A DNA stretch of 64,000 nt, from assembly GCA_942493345.1 (NCBI GenBank), contig OW818695.1:682001-746000 (forward strand), given 5' to 3'. Under the pieces are notes generated by a model. It did no database searches, was not told the origin of the DNA, and worked only from the letters and a program-made list of their open reading frames with translations. Below, piece after piece: positions 24,964 through 33,878 of this stretch. Source of the DNA: GWE2-42-39 sp942493345 (GTDB lineage Bacteria; Bacteroidota; Bacteroidia; Bacteroidales; Prolixibacteraceae). The translations under genes and the position numbers were made by a program. Numbering within the stretch: the first letter of the stretch is position 1; every line of letters starts with the position of its first letter.

Positions 24964-25968
24964 ATGAAAAAAACCTACTATTTATTCAATCCGGGACGCT
25001 TACAACGCAAGGACAATACCTTGAAATTTACACCTTACGACGAAGATGGCAACGAAGAAAAGCCGCGTTTCCTTCCGGTAGAAAACGTGAGTGAAATGTA
25101 TTGTTTTGGAAACCTCGACGCCAATTCGGCTTTATATAATTTTTTAGGGCAGGAACAAATCCCCATCCACTTCTTCGATTATTACGAGAATTACACCGGC
25201 TCGTTTATGCCGCGCGAATCTTTGATTTCAGGAAAGATGTTGATTGCACAAACAAAGGTTCAGCAAAACAAAAAAAAGCGCATTGACCTGGCTCAGAGGA
25301 TTCTGGATGGGGCCAGCTACAACATGGTCAAAAACCTGAAGTATTACAATAGCCGCGGAAAAGATCTGGAACCCATTATTGAAATGATTGAAGACCTGGC
25401 ATCTAAAATACCGGGAACAACGGCTATCGACGAATTGATGGGCATCGAGGGAAATATCCGCAAAAACTATTACGAAGCGTTCGAACTGATCATCAACGAC
25501 TTTAGTATGGGCGGACGAAGTTACCGTCCCCCACAAAACGAAGTGAATGCGTTGATCTCATTCGGGAATATGATGTGTTACAGCCAGTGTTTGCGGGCGA
25601 TTCATCAAACCCAGCTCAACCCGACCATCAGTTTTTTGCACGAACCAGGCGAGCGGCGTTTTTCGTTGTCGCTCGATTTGGCCGAAGTATTCAAACCGCT
25701 GCTGGTTGACCGCGTTATTTTTAAAGTGATGAACAAAAAGATGATTCAAACCAACGATTTTGAAGCCAACCTAAACCGGGTTGTTCTCAAGGCAAACGGG
25801 AAAAAGACTTTCGTTCAGGCTTTTGAAGACCGGATGGAAGAAACCATCGCCCACCGTGCCCTGAACCGGTCGGTCAGTTACAAACACTTGATTAAGCTCG
25901 AATGCTACAAATTGCAAAAACACCTGCTGGAAATAGAAGAATACAAACCCTTTAAAATGTGGTGGTAA
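24964..25968 (+). CDS. cas1: CRISPR-associated integrase Cas1 (type I-B-like)
   Basis: 334 residues, normal length. The metal-binding residues are Glu162 (MGIEGNIRKNYY), His226 (FLHEPGERR) and the acidic pair Asp238/Glu241 (LSLDLAEVFKPLLVDR). The protein starts MKKTYYLFNPGRLQRKDNTL. With Cas2 it inserts new spacers at the leader end of the array. It lies 65 bp after cas4, and its stop codon overlaps the cas2 start codon (TAATG). Confidence 0.95.
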   Translation: MKKTYYLFNPGRLQRKDNTLKFTPYDEDGNEEKPRFLPVENVSEMYCFGNLDANSALYNFLGQEQIPIHFFDYYENYTGSFMPRESLISGKMLIAQTKVQQNKKKRIDLAQRILDGASYNMVKNLKYYNSRGKDLEPIIEMIEDLASKIPGTTAIDELMGIEGNIRKNYYEAFELIINDFSMGGRSYRPPQNEVNALISFGNMMCYSQCLRAIHQTQLNPTISFLHEPGERRFSLSLDLAEVFKPLLVDRVIFKVMNKKMIQTNDFEANLNRVVLKANGKKTFVQAFEDRMEETIAHRALNRSVSYKHLIKLECYKLQKHLLEIEEYKPFKMWW

Positions 25969-26231
25969 TGTATATTATTGCGATGTATGATGTTGGCGAA
26001 AAACGTGTTGGGAAAATGCTGAAGTTATTCAGAAGATACCTGAACTGGATTCAGAACTCGGTGTTTGAAGGCGAAATTACTGAAGTAAAACTACTCGAAC
26101 TAAAGCATCAGGCGATGCTAATTATGGATGAAGAAACCGACAGCCTGATTATTTTTAAAACCCGTCAGGAAAAGTGGCTCGACAAAGAGATTGTTGGACA
26201 CGAACGACAGGACTTGGATACTTTTTTATGA
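25968..26231 (+). CDS. cas2: CRISPR-associated protein Cas2
   Basis: 87 residues from the ATG that overlaps the cas1 stop by one base (TAATG). It begins MYIIAMYDVGEKRVGKMLKL, with the conserved Asp8 of the ferredoxin-fold Cas2 dimer, and continues with LNWIQNSVFEGEIT. Cas2 bridges two Cas1 dimers in the adaptation complex. A GTG three codons upstream (25959) is possible, but the ATG gives the canonical N-terminus. It is the last cas gene and is followed by the leader. Confidence 0.94.
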   Translation: MYIIAMYDVGEKRVGKMLKLFRRYLNWIQNSVFEGEITEVKLLELKHQAMLIMDEETDSLIIFKTRQEKWLDKEIVGHERQDLDTFL

Positions 26232-26336
26232 ATAGAAATTGTCGATGCCGGTAATTATTCCGACATTCCTGTGTTTTTCCATGAAAAAATTCAAGTCACA
26301 GTTCTTTGACATACTGAAAATAAGATACATGGGACG

Positions 26337-26387
26337 AATTGTCGATCCCCCAAGGAAAATACACTTTGAGGGATCGACAATTTTTTG
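26337..26387 (+). terminator. 13-bp perfect hairpin with T-tract between cas2 and the array
   Basis: AATTGTCGATCCC (26337-26349) is exactly complementary to GGGATCGACAATT (26370-26382), and the stem is followed by six T residues in total. It has the form of a strong intrinsic terminator for the cas operon. It lies inside what should be the CRISPR leader, about 70 bp before the first repeat, so the array needs its own promoter downstream of it or an antitermination event. The phrase AATTGTCGAT also occurs at about 26241. Confidence 0.7.
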
Positions 26388-26457
26388 AATTAAAAATGCT
26401 AAGTTTGCCAAAGTTAATCTATTGAAGATGAACTTATTTTTTTGAGTCGTCGAACGG

Positions 26458-27028
26458 CTCCCAATCGAACCATACTGGAATTGAAACTACAATGCGCAAT
26501 ATATATCCATCTCTACTCATGAGCTCCCAATCGAACCATACTGGAATTGAAACTAGGGAGTACCATCGTGATCTTGACATAATTCCTTCTCCCAATCGAA
26601 CCATACTGGAATTGAAACTAGCCCTTTCGTACCAGAACTTGAAATGCTTCCAGTCTCCCAATCGAACCATACTGGAATTGAAACTACGATGCTATTATTC
26701 ATCAGGATATTTGCATCCAGCACCTCCCAATCGAACCATACTGGAATTGAAACAATAATTCCACACCCGGCAAGCGTGGCCGTGTGCCTGAAACGACTCC
26801 CAATCGAACCATACTGGAATTGAAACACGGGAACATTCTTTGCATCCTGTGGTTTGATGTGGCTCCCAATCGAACCATACTGGAATTGAAACAACGGTAC
26901 AGGTTACTGTTGAGAACGGCCGCATGACTACTCCCAATCGAACCATAGAAAAATTGAAACTGTCGATTGTTAGTGGTTCGTCGGTTGACAGGCGCGTGCT
27001 CCCAATCGAACCATAGAAAAATTGACAC
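26458..27028 (+). CRISPR. CRISPR array, 9 repeats of 30 bp and 8 spacers
   Basis: Repeats (5' CTCCCAATCGAACCATA ... ending ATTGAAAC) start at 26458, 26524, 26589, 26655, 26724, 26797, 26863, 26931 and 26999. Spacer lengths are 36, 35, 36, 39, 43, 36, 38 and 38 bp. The first seven repeats are identical. The last two carry GAAA in place of CTGG at repeat positions 18-21, and the ninth has a further A-to-C change in GAAAC. Degeneration at the right end and the cas2 gene on the left place the leader on the left and transcription on the plus strand. The ATTGAAAC end is the standard type I-B-like crRNA 5' handle. All spacers differ from one another. Confidence 0.97.
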
Positions 27029-27037
27029 TTTTTACAT

Positions 27038-27069
27038 CTTGTTTTCCTTCCGGCGAAACAATATCTTTG
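27038..27069 (+). promoter_or_regulatory. Promoter of the DUF4010 gene, at the trailer end of the array
   Basis: A perfect -7 box TATCTTTG (27062-27069) is preceded at 20-bp spacing by CTTG (27038-27041), a near match to the -33 TTTG of Bacteroidota promoters. The -33 starts only 10 bp after the last CRISPR repeat, and the box ends 17 bp before the ATG. Confidence 0.6.
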
Positions 27070-27086
27070 TTTGTAAAGCAATTATC

Positions 27087-28373
27087 ATGGAGCTACAAAA
27101 TTATATCCCTGCCGAAATCATCAACTTTTTCCTGGTGCTGGTTTTCTCGCTGCTGATTGGACTTGGACAGCGCCGCCTGCACCTCGAATCGAATGAAAAA
27201 CAATTGTTCGGCACCGACCGCACATTTACGTTCATTGGCCTGCTGGGGTACGTTCTGTTCCTAACCGGGAAAGAGAATTTTGTGCCGTTTCTCACCGGAC
27301 TTGTTATTATCGGCACACTACTGGGCATACAATATTTCCTGAAGATCAAGATGAACAAGAATTTCGGGTTGACGACCTCTATTTTAGCCCTGCTCACCTA
27401 TTGCCTTCCGCTGATGATTTTCACCCAACCCATCTGGCTGGTGCTTTCGTTCGTGGTGGCTATCCTTATTTTAACCGAAATGAAAAGCCAGTTCATCACC
27501 CTTTCGAAAAAGGCTTCGGAAGAAGAATTTATTACCCTGGCCAAGTTCATCGCTTTTGCAGGAATCATCCTGCCCCTGCTTCCTTCTGAAAATATTTCGG
27601 AGCTGATACCGGTTTCACCGTACACAATATGGCTGGCAATCATGGTAGTTTCGGGCATTTCGTACATCAGCTACCTCATCAAAAAATTTATTTTTCCCGA
27701 TTCAGGATTGATGCTCACCGGCTTTTTGGGCGGTATTTACAGCAGCACGGCCACTACCGTGATACTTGCCCGGCGTGAGAAAAATGAAAGTACCGGACTG
27801 CAGTCGGTTTCGGCCATTATGCTGGCCAATGGAATGATGTACCTGCGAGTGCTGGTGCTGGCCTACCTGTTCAACCAGTCGATTGGCCAAATGCTGACCA
27901 TCCCGTTCCTGGTCATGTTCGGTGTTGCTTTTGCCCTCTCGAAATTTATTGTCCTGAAAAATAAAACCCGTGTCATTCCGGTTTCTGATGTTCAGGAAAA
28001 GCCAACCGAGAAAAACCCGCTTGAATTGCGGACAGCAACTATTTTCGGCGTTTTATTCGTGGTGTTTGCACTAATTACCGAAAACGTGATGAAACACTAC
28101 GGAAGCAGCGGTGTCACCGGGCTTGCCTTCGTGGTCGGAGTATTTGATGTCGATCCGTTCCTGTTATATTTATTGCAACAGCATTCAGGAATTATAAACA
28201 CGACGATTATGCTGGCCATCATCAATGCGACCAACGGCAACAACCTGATGAAAATGTTTTATGCTATTTCACTGAGCAGCAAAGAAGTAAAAAAGCCACT
28301 GTTTATGTGCTTTGCAGGTTTGATTGCTGCCGGATTGCTTGTTTCCCTGGTGGCTTTTCTGCTGAGCGCGTAA
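27087..28373 (+). CDS. MgtC/SapB-like DUF4010 integral membrane protein
   Basis: 428 residues from the ATG at 27087, with about a dozen hydrophobic segments. The N-terminal part (LVFSLLIGLGQRRLHLES and FTFIGLLGYVLFLTG) resembles the MgtC/SapB membrane domain, and the remainder matches DUF4010 (GFLGGIYSSTATTVILARRE). The substrate and role are unknown; Mg2+ or acid-stress functions are known for MgtC itself but should not be transferred with confidence. A longer frame from 26967 would start inside the CRISPR array, so the internal ATG just after a good promoter is chosen. Confidence 0.82.
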   Translation: MELQNYIPAEIINFFLVLVFSLLIGLGQRRLHLESNEKQLFGTDRTFTFIGLLGYVLFLTGKENFVPFLTGLVIIGTLLGIQYFLKIKMNKNFGLTTSILALLTYCLPLMIFTQPIWLVLSFVVAILILTEMKSQFITLSKKASEEEFITLAKFIAFAGIILPLLPSENISELIPVSPYTIWLAIMVVSGISYISYLIKKFIFPDSGLMLTGFLGGIYSSTATTVILARREKNESTGLQSVSAIMLANGMMYLRVLVLAYLFNQSIGQMLTIPFLVMFGVAFALSKFIVLKNKTRVIPVSDVQEKPTEKNPLELRTATIFGVLFVVFALITENVMKHYGSSGVTGLAFVVGVFDVDPFLLYLLQQHSGIINTTIMLAIINATNGNNLMKMFYAISLSSKEVKKPLFMCFAGLIAAGLLVSLVAFLLSA

Positions 28374-28391
28374 AACAACCAGTATTTCGGA

Positions 28392-28871
28392 TTATTGCAT
28401 GTGCATCAGTTCGTCGATTTCGCTGAGGTGCAACTTGAAATGCCGGAGATAATCCGTAATCATTGCTTTTAACGATACGCTTTCATTCAGCGCCGTAATC
28501 CACTCGTTGTCCAATTTATTCCGGTCAACATTATTGATTACATGAACAATATGAATATTGGAATATTTCCAGAGTTGAAGCAGATCGTCCCATTTTTCAG
28601 CCTGATAATTTTGAATTGCAATCCACCGGTCGTTGTTTCCAAGGTTTGCATAATCGGGAAAAACCAACGGAAGCGGTTGGTATTGTAAATGAATAATCCG
28701 GTGTGTATTGTTCGATGCCGAGTCGACCATGTGCCCGACAATTTGCTTTATATTCCTGTCCTGACGGTTTCGTCTGTTGGTTACAATATCTTCTGAAAGA
28801 GCTGCTAATTTGGGTTCCCATTCAGTAATCAACTGAAGTAACTCCTGGTTATTGGCATTAAATTCGTTCAT
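28392..28871 (-). CDS. DinB/YfiT-like metal-dependent hydrolase family protein
   Basis: 159 residues, mostly helical, compatible with the four-helix DinB fold. Candidate metal ligands are the histidine in IVGHMVDSASNNTHRI and two near the C-terminus in YLRHFKLHLSEID, the spacing usual for this superfamily. Members include bacillithiol and mycothiol transferases, but this one cannot be assigned a substrate. It is convergent with the DUF4010 gene (18 bp apart) and lies just downstream of the PfkB kinase on the same strand (24 bp), probably co-transcribed. Confidence 0.75.
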   Translation of the reverse strand: MNEFNANNQELLQLITEWEPKLAALSEDIVTNRRNRQDRNIKQIVGHMVDSASNNTHRIIHLQYQPLPLVFPDYANLGNNDRWIAIQNYQAEKWDDLLQLWKYSNIHIVHVINNVDRNKLDNEWITALNESVSLKAMITDYLRHFKLHLSEIDELMHMQ

Positions 28872-28895
28872 AATAAATTCTGTTTGGTGGATGGT

Positions 28896-29825
28896 CTAAC
28901 AATTGTCAAATAAATCGTAAAAAGCCCGTTCGTGGGGTTGGTTCATAAAATTCAGGACATCGGTTTTATTGAACGGAGCAGTAGCTCCCTTGGTGGTTGC
29001 AGCCAACGCACCGGATGTATTGCCAAAATCGAGGGACGTTTGCAAGTTTTCGCCATTCAGGTACGAATGAATGAACCCGGCCGAAAAAGCATCGCCCGAG
29101 CCCACCGTATCAACCAGCTCCACTTTGTACCCGGCAGAGTAAAAAATCTCGTTTTTTTTGCTGATCAGAAATGCACCTTTGGAGCCAAGTGTCACCAGAA
29201 TAAGGTCAAGCCTGAAAAGAGAAACCAGTTCGCCGGCCATATTCCGGAGTTCAGTACAATAAAGTCCAAGTTGTTCTTTTACCTGAAGTAGTTCTTCATC
29301 GTTAATCTTCAGAATATTGGCAGCTACCAAACTTTCCCTGATAATGTCTTCCGTAAAACAATCTTTTCGCAAATTGATGTCCAGAAATTTAATGGCATTG
29401 CCCGATTCCTTGATCAAACCTTTCAGGGTATTTTTCGAAATCCCGTAGCGCTGGATCAGTGTGCCAAAATACAGGCAATCGGCCTGCCGCACCTGTTCTG
29501 CCATTTCCGAAGACATTTCGATATGGTCGTAGGCAACATCGCGGATAATATTAAAATCAGGAATGCCATTGGCATCGATTTTCACATCTGCCGTACCGGT
29601 CGGAAACTCGTAATCGGTTTGTATGTGCTCGTCCGACAAACCGATCGAAAGCACCATCTTCCAAGCTTTCTCTCCCAGTTCGTCGTCGCCCAGCCGGGTA
29701 ATGAGGGTTCCCTCGTCGCCAAACGAGTTGATCCGAAAGATAAAATTGGCAGGCGCTCCGCCCAGCACTTCGCCCGAAGGAAGCAAATCCCATAGTAATT
29801 CTCCGTATGCAACAATTTTAGCCAT
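28896..29825 (-). CDS. PfkB family carbohydrate kinase (fructokinase-like)
   Basis: 309 residues of the ribokinase fold. The N-terminal sugar-binding motif GGAPANFIFRINSFGDEGTL is at about 22-41, and the C-terminal PfkB signature DTVGSGDAFSAGF with the catalytic Asp is near 250. The length and the AYGELLWDLLPSGEVLGGAP start are characteristic of bacterial fructokinases. It would phosphorylate fructose (or a related sugar) in the cytoplasm. No transporter or regulator for a sugar adjoins it. Divergent from the ACP phosphodiesterase gene. Confidence 0.87.
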   Translation of the reverse strand: MAKIVAYGELLWDLLPSGEVLGGAPANFIFRINSFGDEGTLITRLGDDELGEKAWKMVLSIGLSDEHIQTDYEFPTGTADVKIDANGIPDFNIIRDVAYDHIEMSSEMAEQVRQADCLYFGTLIQRYGISKNTLKGLIKESGNAIKFLDINLRKDCFTEDIIRESLVAANILKINDEELLQVKEQLGLYCTELRNMAGELVSLFRLDLILVTLGSKGAFLISKKNEIFYSAGYKVELVDTVGSGDAFSAGFIHSYLNGENLQTSLDFGNTSGALAATTKGATAPFNKTDVLNFMNQPHERAFYDLFDNC

Positions 29826-29911
29826 AAACAGTTGTATTGTTGAGTTTCTAAAAATAGCATTTTTGACGGATTAGCTTTCCGAAAATTCAAGATTGATGAA
29901 AAAAATCCTCC

Positions 29912-29919
29912 TATTTTTG
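29912..29919 (+). promoter_or_regulatory. Candidate -7 box of the acpH promoter
   Basis: TATTTTTG fits TAnnTTTG, 20 bp before the ATG. It is followed by TTTATACTGAAAAA, almost the same sequence as follows the box upstream of the glycosyltransferase at 46022. No clear -33 element. Confidence 0.45.
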
Positions 29920-29939
29920 TTTATACTGAAAAACAGGTC

Positions 29940-30533
29940 ATGAACTTTTTAGCACATCTGTATTTATCGGGCGATTCCGACGGAGTTAAAGTGGGCAACT
30001 TTATCGCCGATCATGTAAAAGGGAAGCAATACTTGTCGTATCCTGAAAAAATTCAGAACGGCATTCTGCTGCACCGCGGAATCGACTCGTTTACCGACAA
30101 ACACCCGCTGGTAAAGGAATGTGCCGAACTGCTGCGCCCCGTCTACCGAAAATATTCGGGTGTTATTGTCGACCTGTATTTCGATCATTTTCTGGCCAGC
30201 AAATGGAACAACTATTCCGACGAGCAATTGAAAAATTTCACCCGTCATGTACACGTTGTTTTGCTAAAAAATTATTTTCTGCTTCCGCCGCCTGTCAAAC
30301 AATTTCTCCCTTTCCTGATCAAAAATAAACGGCTCCGGTCGTATGCCGAAATCGATGGGATAATCAAAGCTATTGAGATCATGGGCAATTACACATCGCT
30401 ACCTTCCGAGAGCCTGCATGCAAAAAAAATTCTTCTTGAGAACTATGATTTTATAGAAGAGCGTTTCGTTGCATTTTTTCCTGAAATCATTCAATTCACG
30501 GAAGAAGCACAAAAGAAAAACCAAGCATTATAG
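29940..30533 (+). CDS. ACP phosphodiesterase (AcpH family)
   Basis: 197 residues starting MNFLAHLYLSGDSDGVKVGN, followed by FIADHVKGK and GILLHRGIDSFTDKHP: the conserved His/Asp-rich N-terminus of the AcpH/DUF479 family, an all-helical HD-related fold. AcpH removes the 4'-phosphopantetheine group from acyl carrier protein. The length matches E. coli AcpH (193). Candidate metal ligands are the histidines and aspartates in these motifs. Confidence 0.9.
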   Translation: MNFLAHLYLSGDSDGVKVGNFIADHVKGKQYLSYPEKIQNGILLHRGIDSFTDKHPLVKECAELLRPVYRKYSGVIVDLYFDHFLASKWNNYSDEQLKNFTRHVHVVLLKNYFLLPPPVKQFLPFLIKNKRLRSYAEIDGIIKAIEIMGNYTSLPSESLHAKKILLENYDFIEERFVAFFPEIIQFTEEAQKKNQAL

Positions 30534-30606
30534 CTTTTCATACAATTGCCTATACAAATTCCATTTTCACTGTAAAGTATTTACTCAGGAACTTTTATTT
30601 CTTCCA

Positions 30607-32034
30607 TTAATAACCCAACTGTTCGAAACGGCTGGCATCGAGACGTAAAAAGATGAAAAGTAAAATGGTAAACGACCACAATGAAGACCCCCCATAACTA
30701 AAGAACGGAAGCGGGATACCAATAACCGGCCCCAGCCCGACAGTCATTGCAATGTTTACCGCAAAATGGAAAAACAAGATACAGGCCACGCAATACCCAT
30801 AAATACGGCTGAATTTAGTTCGTTGTTTTTCGGCCAATCGAATAATACGGGTAAACAATAAAAGGAAAATTCCAATAACAAAGGTGGTTCCGATAAAACC
30901 CCATTCCTCGCCTACCGTACAAAAAATAAAGTCGGTACTTTGTTCCGGAACAAAATCGAACTTGGTTTGTGTTCCGTTCAGAAATCCTTTTCCAAAGAAA
31001 CCGCCCGAGCCAATCGCAATTTTCGACTGGTTGACATTGTATCCGGCACCCAACAGGTTCGACTCGATTCCCAGCAATTCGTTAATTCGCTCTTGCTGGT
31101 GCTTCTCCATAACATTATCAAAAACATAATCGACCGACAAGATATAAAACATGGATATGATCAGAAAACCGATAATAAGCAACAGGTTTTTTATTTTTTT
31201 CAGGAGTGCATAAATCGAAAAAATGAGAGCCGAAATAGCCAGAGAAAGCAACAGAATACTAATTTCTGAAACATCCAGTTTCAAAAGATAATTAGTACCC
31301 CACAACAAACTATAAATCAAACCAGAAATAGCGAATCCGCGTAAACTTTCCTTGTATTTACGGGTTATAAACGAACTTGCCACAAATGCCGCGAAGACCA
31401 ATATAACGATTGTGGTCAGAGGTGAGAATATCAGGGTAAGTATAAAGAGTAAAGCGAATAAAAAACCGAAGAACAAAACGGAACCAGTCAACCCTTCGCG
31501 GTAAAGAACCAAAACAAAAACAGAAAAAACAATGGCAGAACCAGTGTCGTTTTGAAGAAAAATGAGGAGTACAGGCAGCAGCAGGATCAAGCCAACAATC
31601 GACAGTGATTTGATCGATTGCATTTTGAAATTAAAACTACTTAAATATTTTGACAAGCACAGAGCAGTGGCAAGTTTAGCGAACTCCGACGGCTGCAAGG
31701 CAAAACTCCCAACCTGAAACCAGGAACGGGCACCTTTTATCTCAGTTCCAAACAGGAGTACACTTATTAATAAAAAAATTACCAGTGTATAAATCGGATA
31801 AGCAAATGAAACGTAAATCCTCGAGTCGATAAATACAATGCAAATCGCAATTAGAATGGCCGCAACAATCCAGACCGACTGCATCCCGTAACGCTGGCTA
31901 AAATCAAGAATGCTCTGGTGCTCGTCGTTATAAACCGCAGCATAAATATTTATCCAGCCCAAAAACATCATCAAAAGGTAAAGCGAAACGGTCACCCAAT
32001 CAAGATTTTCCCAAACATTGTTTCTTTTTGCCAT
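30607..32034 (-). CDS. rodA: Rod shape-determining protein RodA (SEDS glycosyltransferase)
   Basis: 475 residues with ten or so membrane segments. SEDS hallmarks are present: QPSEFAKLATALCLSKYLSS, the extracellular loop with GAGYNVNQSKIAIGSGGFFG, and IGIPLPFFSYGGSSLWSFTI near the end. RodA polymerises lipid II glycan strands in the elongasome together with its transpeptidase partner PBP2, encoded immediately upstream (9 bp gap). It is somewhat longer than E. coli RodA because of an extended central membrane region, as is usual in Bacteroidota. It is the last gene of the mre operon. Confidence 0.95.
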   Translation of the reverse strand: MAKRNNVWENLDWVTVSLYLLMMFLGWINIYAAVYNDEHQSILDFSQRYGMQSVWIVAAILIAICIVFIDSRIYVSFAYPIYTLVIFLLISVLLFGTEIKGARSWFQVGSFALQPSEFAKLATALCLSKYLSSFNFKMQSIKSLSIVGLILLLPVLLIFLQNDTGSAIVFSVFVLVLYREGLTGSVLFFGFLFALLFILTLIFSPLTTIVILVFAAFVASSFITRKYKESLRGFAISGLIYSLLWGTNYLLKLDVSEISILLLSLAISALIFSIYALLKKIKNLLLIIGFLIISMFYILSVDYVFDNVMEKHQQERINELLGIESNLLGAGYNVNQSKIAIGSGGFFGKGFLNGTQTKFDFVPEQSTDFIFCTVGEEWGFIGTTFVIGIFLLLFTRIIRLAEKQRTKFSRIYGYCVACILFFHFAVNIAMTVGLGPVIGIPLPFFSYGGSSLWSFTILLFIFLRLDASRFEQLGY

Positions 32035-32043
32035 CGTTCAGTA

Positions 32044-33870
32044 CTATTTAGGTTGAAACGAGTTTAGTAAATTCGCATCTCTCATCCGTTGCTCCCGGCC
32101 CAGATGCTTTGGGGGAATCTTTCCCTTTATATATTTTTCGATAATTAAACTGGCTATTGGCGCGGCGTAACGCGCTCCCCAAACGCCATTTTCAATAAAA
32201 ACGGAAATTGCAATTTTGGGATTTTCCTTTGGCGCAAAAGCAATAAAAGCAGAGTGGTCGGATCCTGAAGGATTTTCGACGGTACCGGTTTTCCCGCAAA
32301 TGGTAATGCTGTCGACAGCAATGTTGGATGCCCCTGACGTCGTTTCTTCCACCACCGACTGCATCCCCTCAATCAGCACCCCAAAATGTATCGGATCAAT
32401 TGAACATTGCTTTTTTGCAAACTCCAAACGCCGGTATTCATTATCTTCTTCCTGAACAGAACGCACAAAATGAGGCTCGATATAATATCCCCGGTTCGCA
32501 ATTATGGCGGCCATATTGGCCATTTGGAAAGGAGTTGTCGAAACCTCGCCCTGTCCGATTGCCAGCGAACGGACGGTCATTGCATTCCATCTCCCCTTTC
32601 CGTACATTTTGTTGTAATATTCACTTTCAGGAACAAGTCCGGGGCCAAGCCCTGACATCTCGTGGTTTATTTTCTGCCCCAACCCAAAACTCAACACATG
32701 GGTACGCCAAGTATTATAGCCTATTTCGGCCTTCGGATATTTCCCGATAATCGACCTGAAAACATTCCAGAAATAAGGGTTGCACGACTCCCTGATGCCA
32801 ATGTGCGCATTCACTGTAGATTCATGAGAGTGGGTACATCGAATCGGTTTCGACGCTTTTCCGGAACAATGAAAACAAGTTCCCGGGGTAATCGCATTTT
32901 CCTGAAGAGCAACTAAAATATTAATTGTTTTAAGGGTGGACCCCGGCGAATAAAACGCCGAAATGGCACGGTTGATCAATGGTTTCAATGTATCAGCCGA
33001 GAGTTTGGCATAAAGAGCACCCCGCCCCCGCCCTACCAGTATGTTCGGATCGTACGAAGGAGCGCTGGCACAAACCAATATTTCACCGGTCGACGGCTCA
33101 ATGGCAACAACAGTCCCTTTTTTATTTTGCAGCAACATTTCAGCATATTCCTGAAGATCGGCATCCAGCGTTGAAAGCAGGTTTTTACCCAAAACCGCTA
33201 AGGTATCCATCTTTCCTTCCTTGTAACTACCCTTTTTGCGGTTATGTACATCAACCAAGAAATGGCTGATTCCTTTTCTTCCGCGTAAATACTCCTCGTA
33301 CGACTCTTCCAGCCCCTGCGAACCGATATAGTCACCCGATTTATAATAGTGATCAGCATCAATATCTTTTTGTGTTACCTCGCTTATGTAACCCAGCACA
33401 TGACCCGCAATTCCCCGGGGATATTCACGCAACGTACGGGTTTGCACATAAAAACCCGGGTATTTGTATAATTTTTCCTGAAGTGGCGCGTACGTTTCGG
33501 GCGAAATTTGTTTCACCACAGCTGAAGGTTTATAGGAAGAATACGCCCGTGCCTTTTTCATTTCTACTGCCAGTTCCTGTTTTGTAATATTCAAAATATC
33601 ACACATTTCCAGCGTATCGAAAGGTTTCACCTCCCGGGGTGTAACCATCAGGTCGTAAGCCGCTTTATTTTGCACCAATAATTTTCCATTGCGGTCGTAA
33701 ACCAAGCCCCGGGCGGGGTAAATAACTTCAGGCCTCAGAATATTTCTGGTGGCGTATTGTTTGTATTCCGAACTAATTACCTGAATGCCAAACAGCCTAA
33801 GCACAAAGATTATCCCGATCAGAATAAAAAAAGCGTTAATAAAATCTTTTCGTTTTGAATAAGGATCCAC
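32044..33870 (-). CDS. mrdA: Penicillin-binding protein 2 (elongasome transpeptidase)
   Basis: 608 residues: one N-terminal membrane anchor, a pedestal/dimerisation domain and a transpeptidase domain. Active-site motifs are SxxK at Ser311 (SPGSTLK), SxN at Ser362 (ESCN) and KTG (CGKTGTVEN). It cross-links peptidoglycan during cylindrical growth and activates RodA. Gene order mreB-mreC-mreD-mrdA-rodA with 8-9 bp gaps or overlaps indicates a single operon. The start has a short cytoplasmic MDPYSKRKDF tail before the anchor, as usual. Confidence 0.95.
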   Translation of the reverse strand: MDPYSKRKDFINAFFILIGIIFVLRLFGIQVISSEYKQYATRNILRPEVIYPARGLVYDRNGKLLVQNKAAYDLMVTPREVKPFDTLEMCDILNITKQELAVEMKKARAYSSYKPSAVVKQISPETYAPLQEKLYKYPGFYVQTRTLREYPRGIAGHVLGYISEVTQKDIDADHYYKSGDYIGSQGLEESYEEYLRGRKGISHFLVDVHNRKKGSYKEGKMDTLAVLGKNLLSTLDADLQEYAEMLLQNKKGTVVAIEPSTGEILVCASAPSYDPNILVGRGRGALYAKLSADTLKPLINRAISAFYSPGSTLKTINILVALQENAITPGTCFHCSGKASKPIRCTHSHESTVNAHIGIRESCNPYFWNVFRSIIGKYPKAEIGYNTWRTHVLSFGLGQKINHEMSGLGPGLVPESEYYNKMYGKGRWNAMTVRSLAIGQGEVSTTPFQMANMAAIIANRGYYIEPHFVRSVQEEDNEYRRLEFAKKQCSIDPIHFGVLIEGMQSVVEETTSGASNIAVDSITICGKTGTVENPSGSDHSAFIAFAPKENPKIAISVFIENGVWGARYAAPIASLIIEKYIKGKIPPKHLGREQRMRDANLLNSFQPK

Positions 33871-33878
33871 CTTTTGAG

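Noticed and set aside
26492..27081. Several open frames across the CRISPR array with repeated phrases such as SIPVWFDWE and NSSMVRLG
   Set aside because: They are translations of the 30-bp repeats and spacers in other frames and not proteins.
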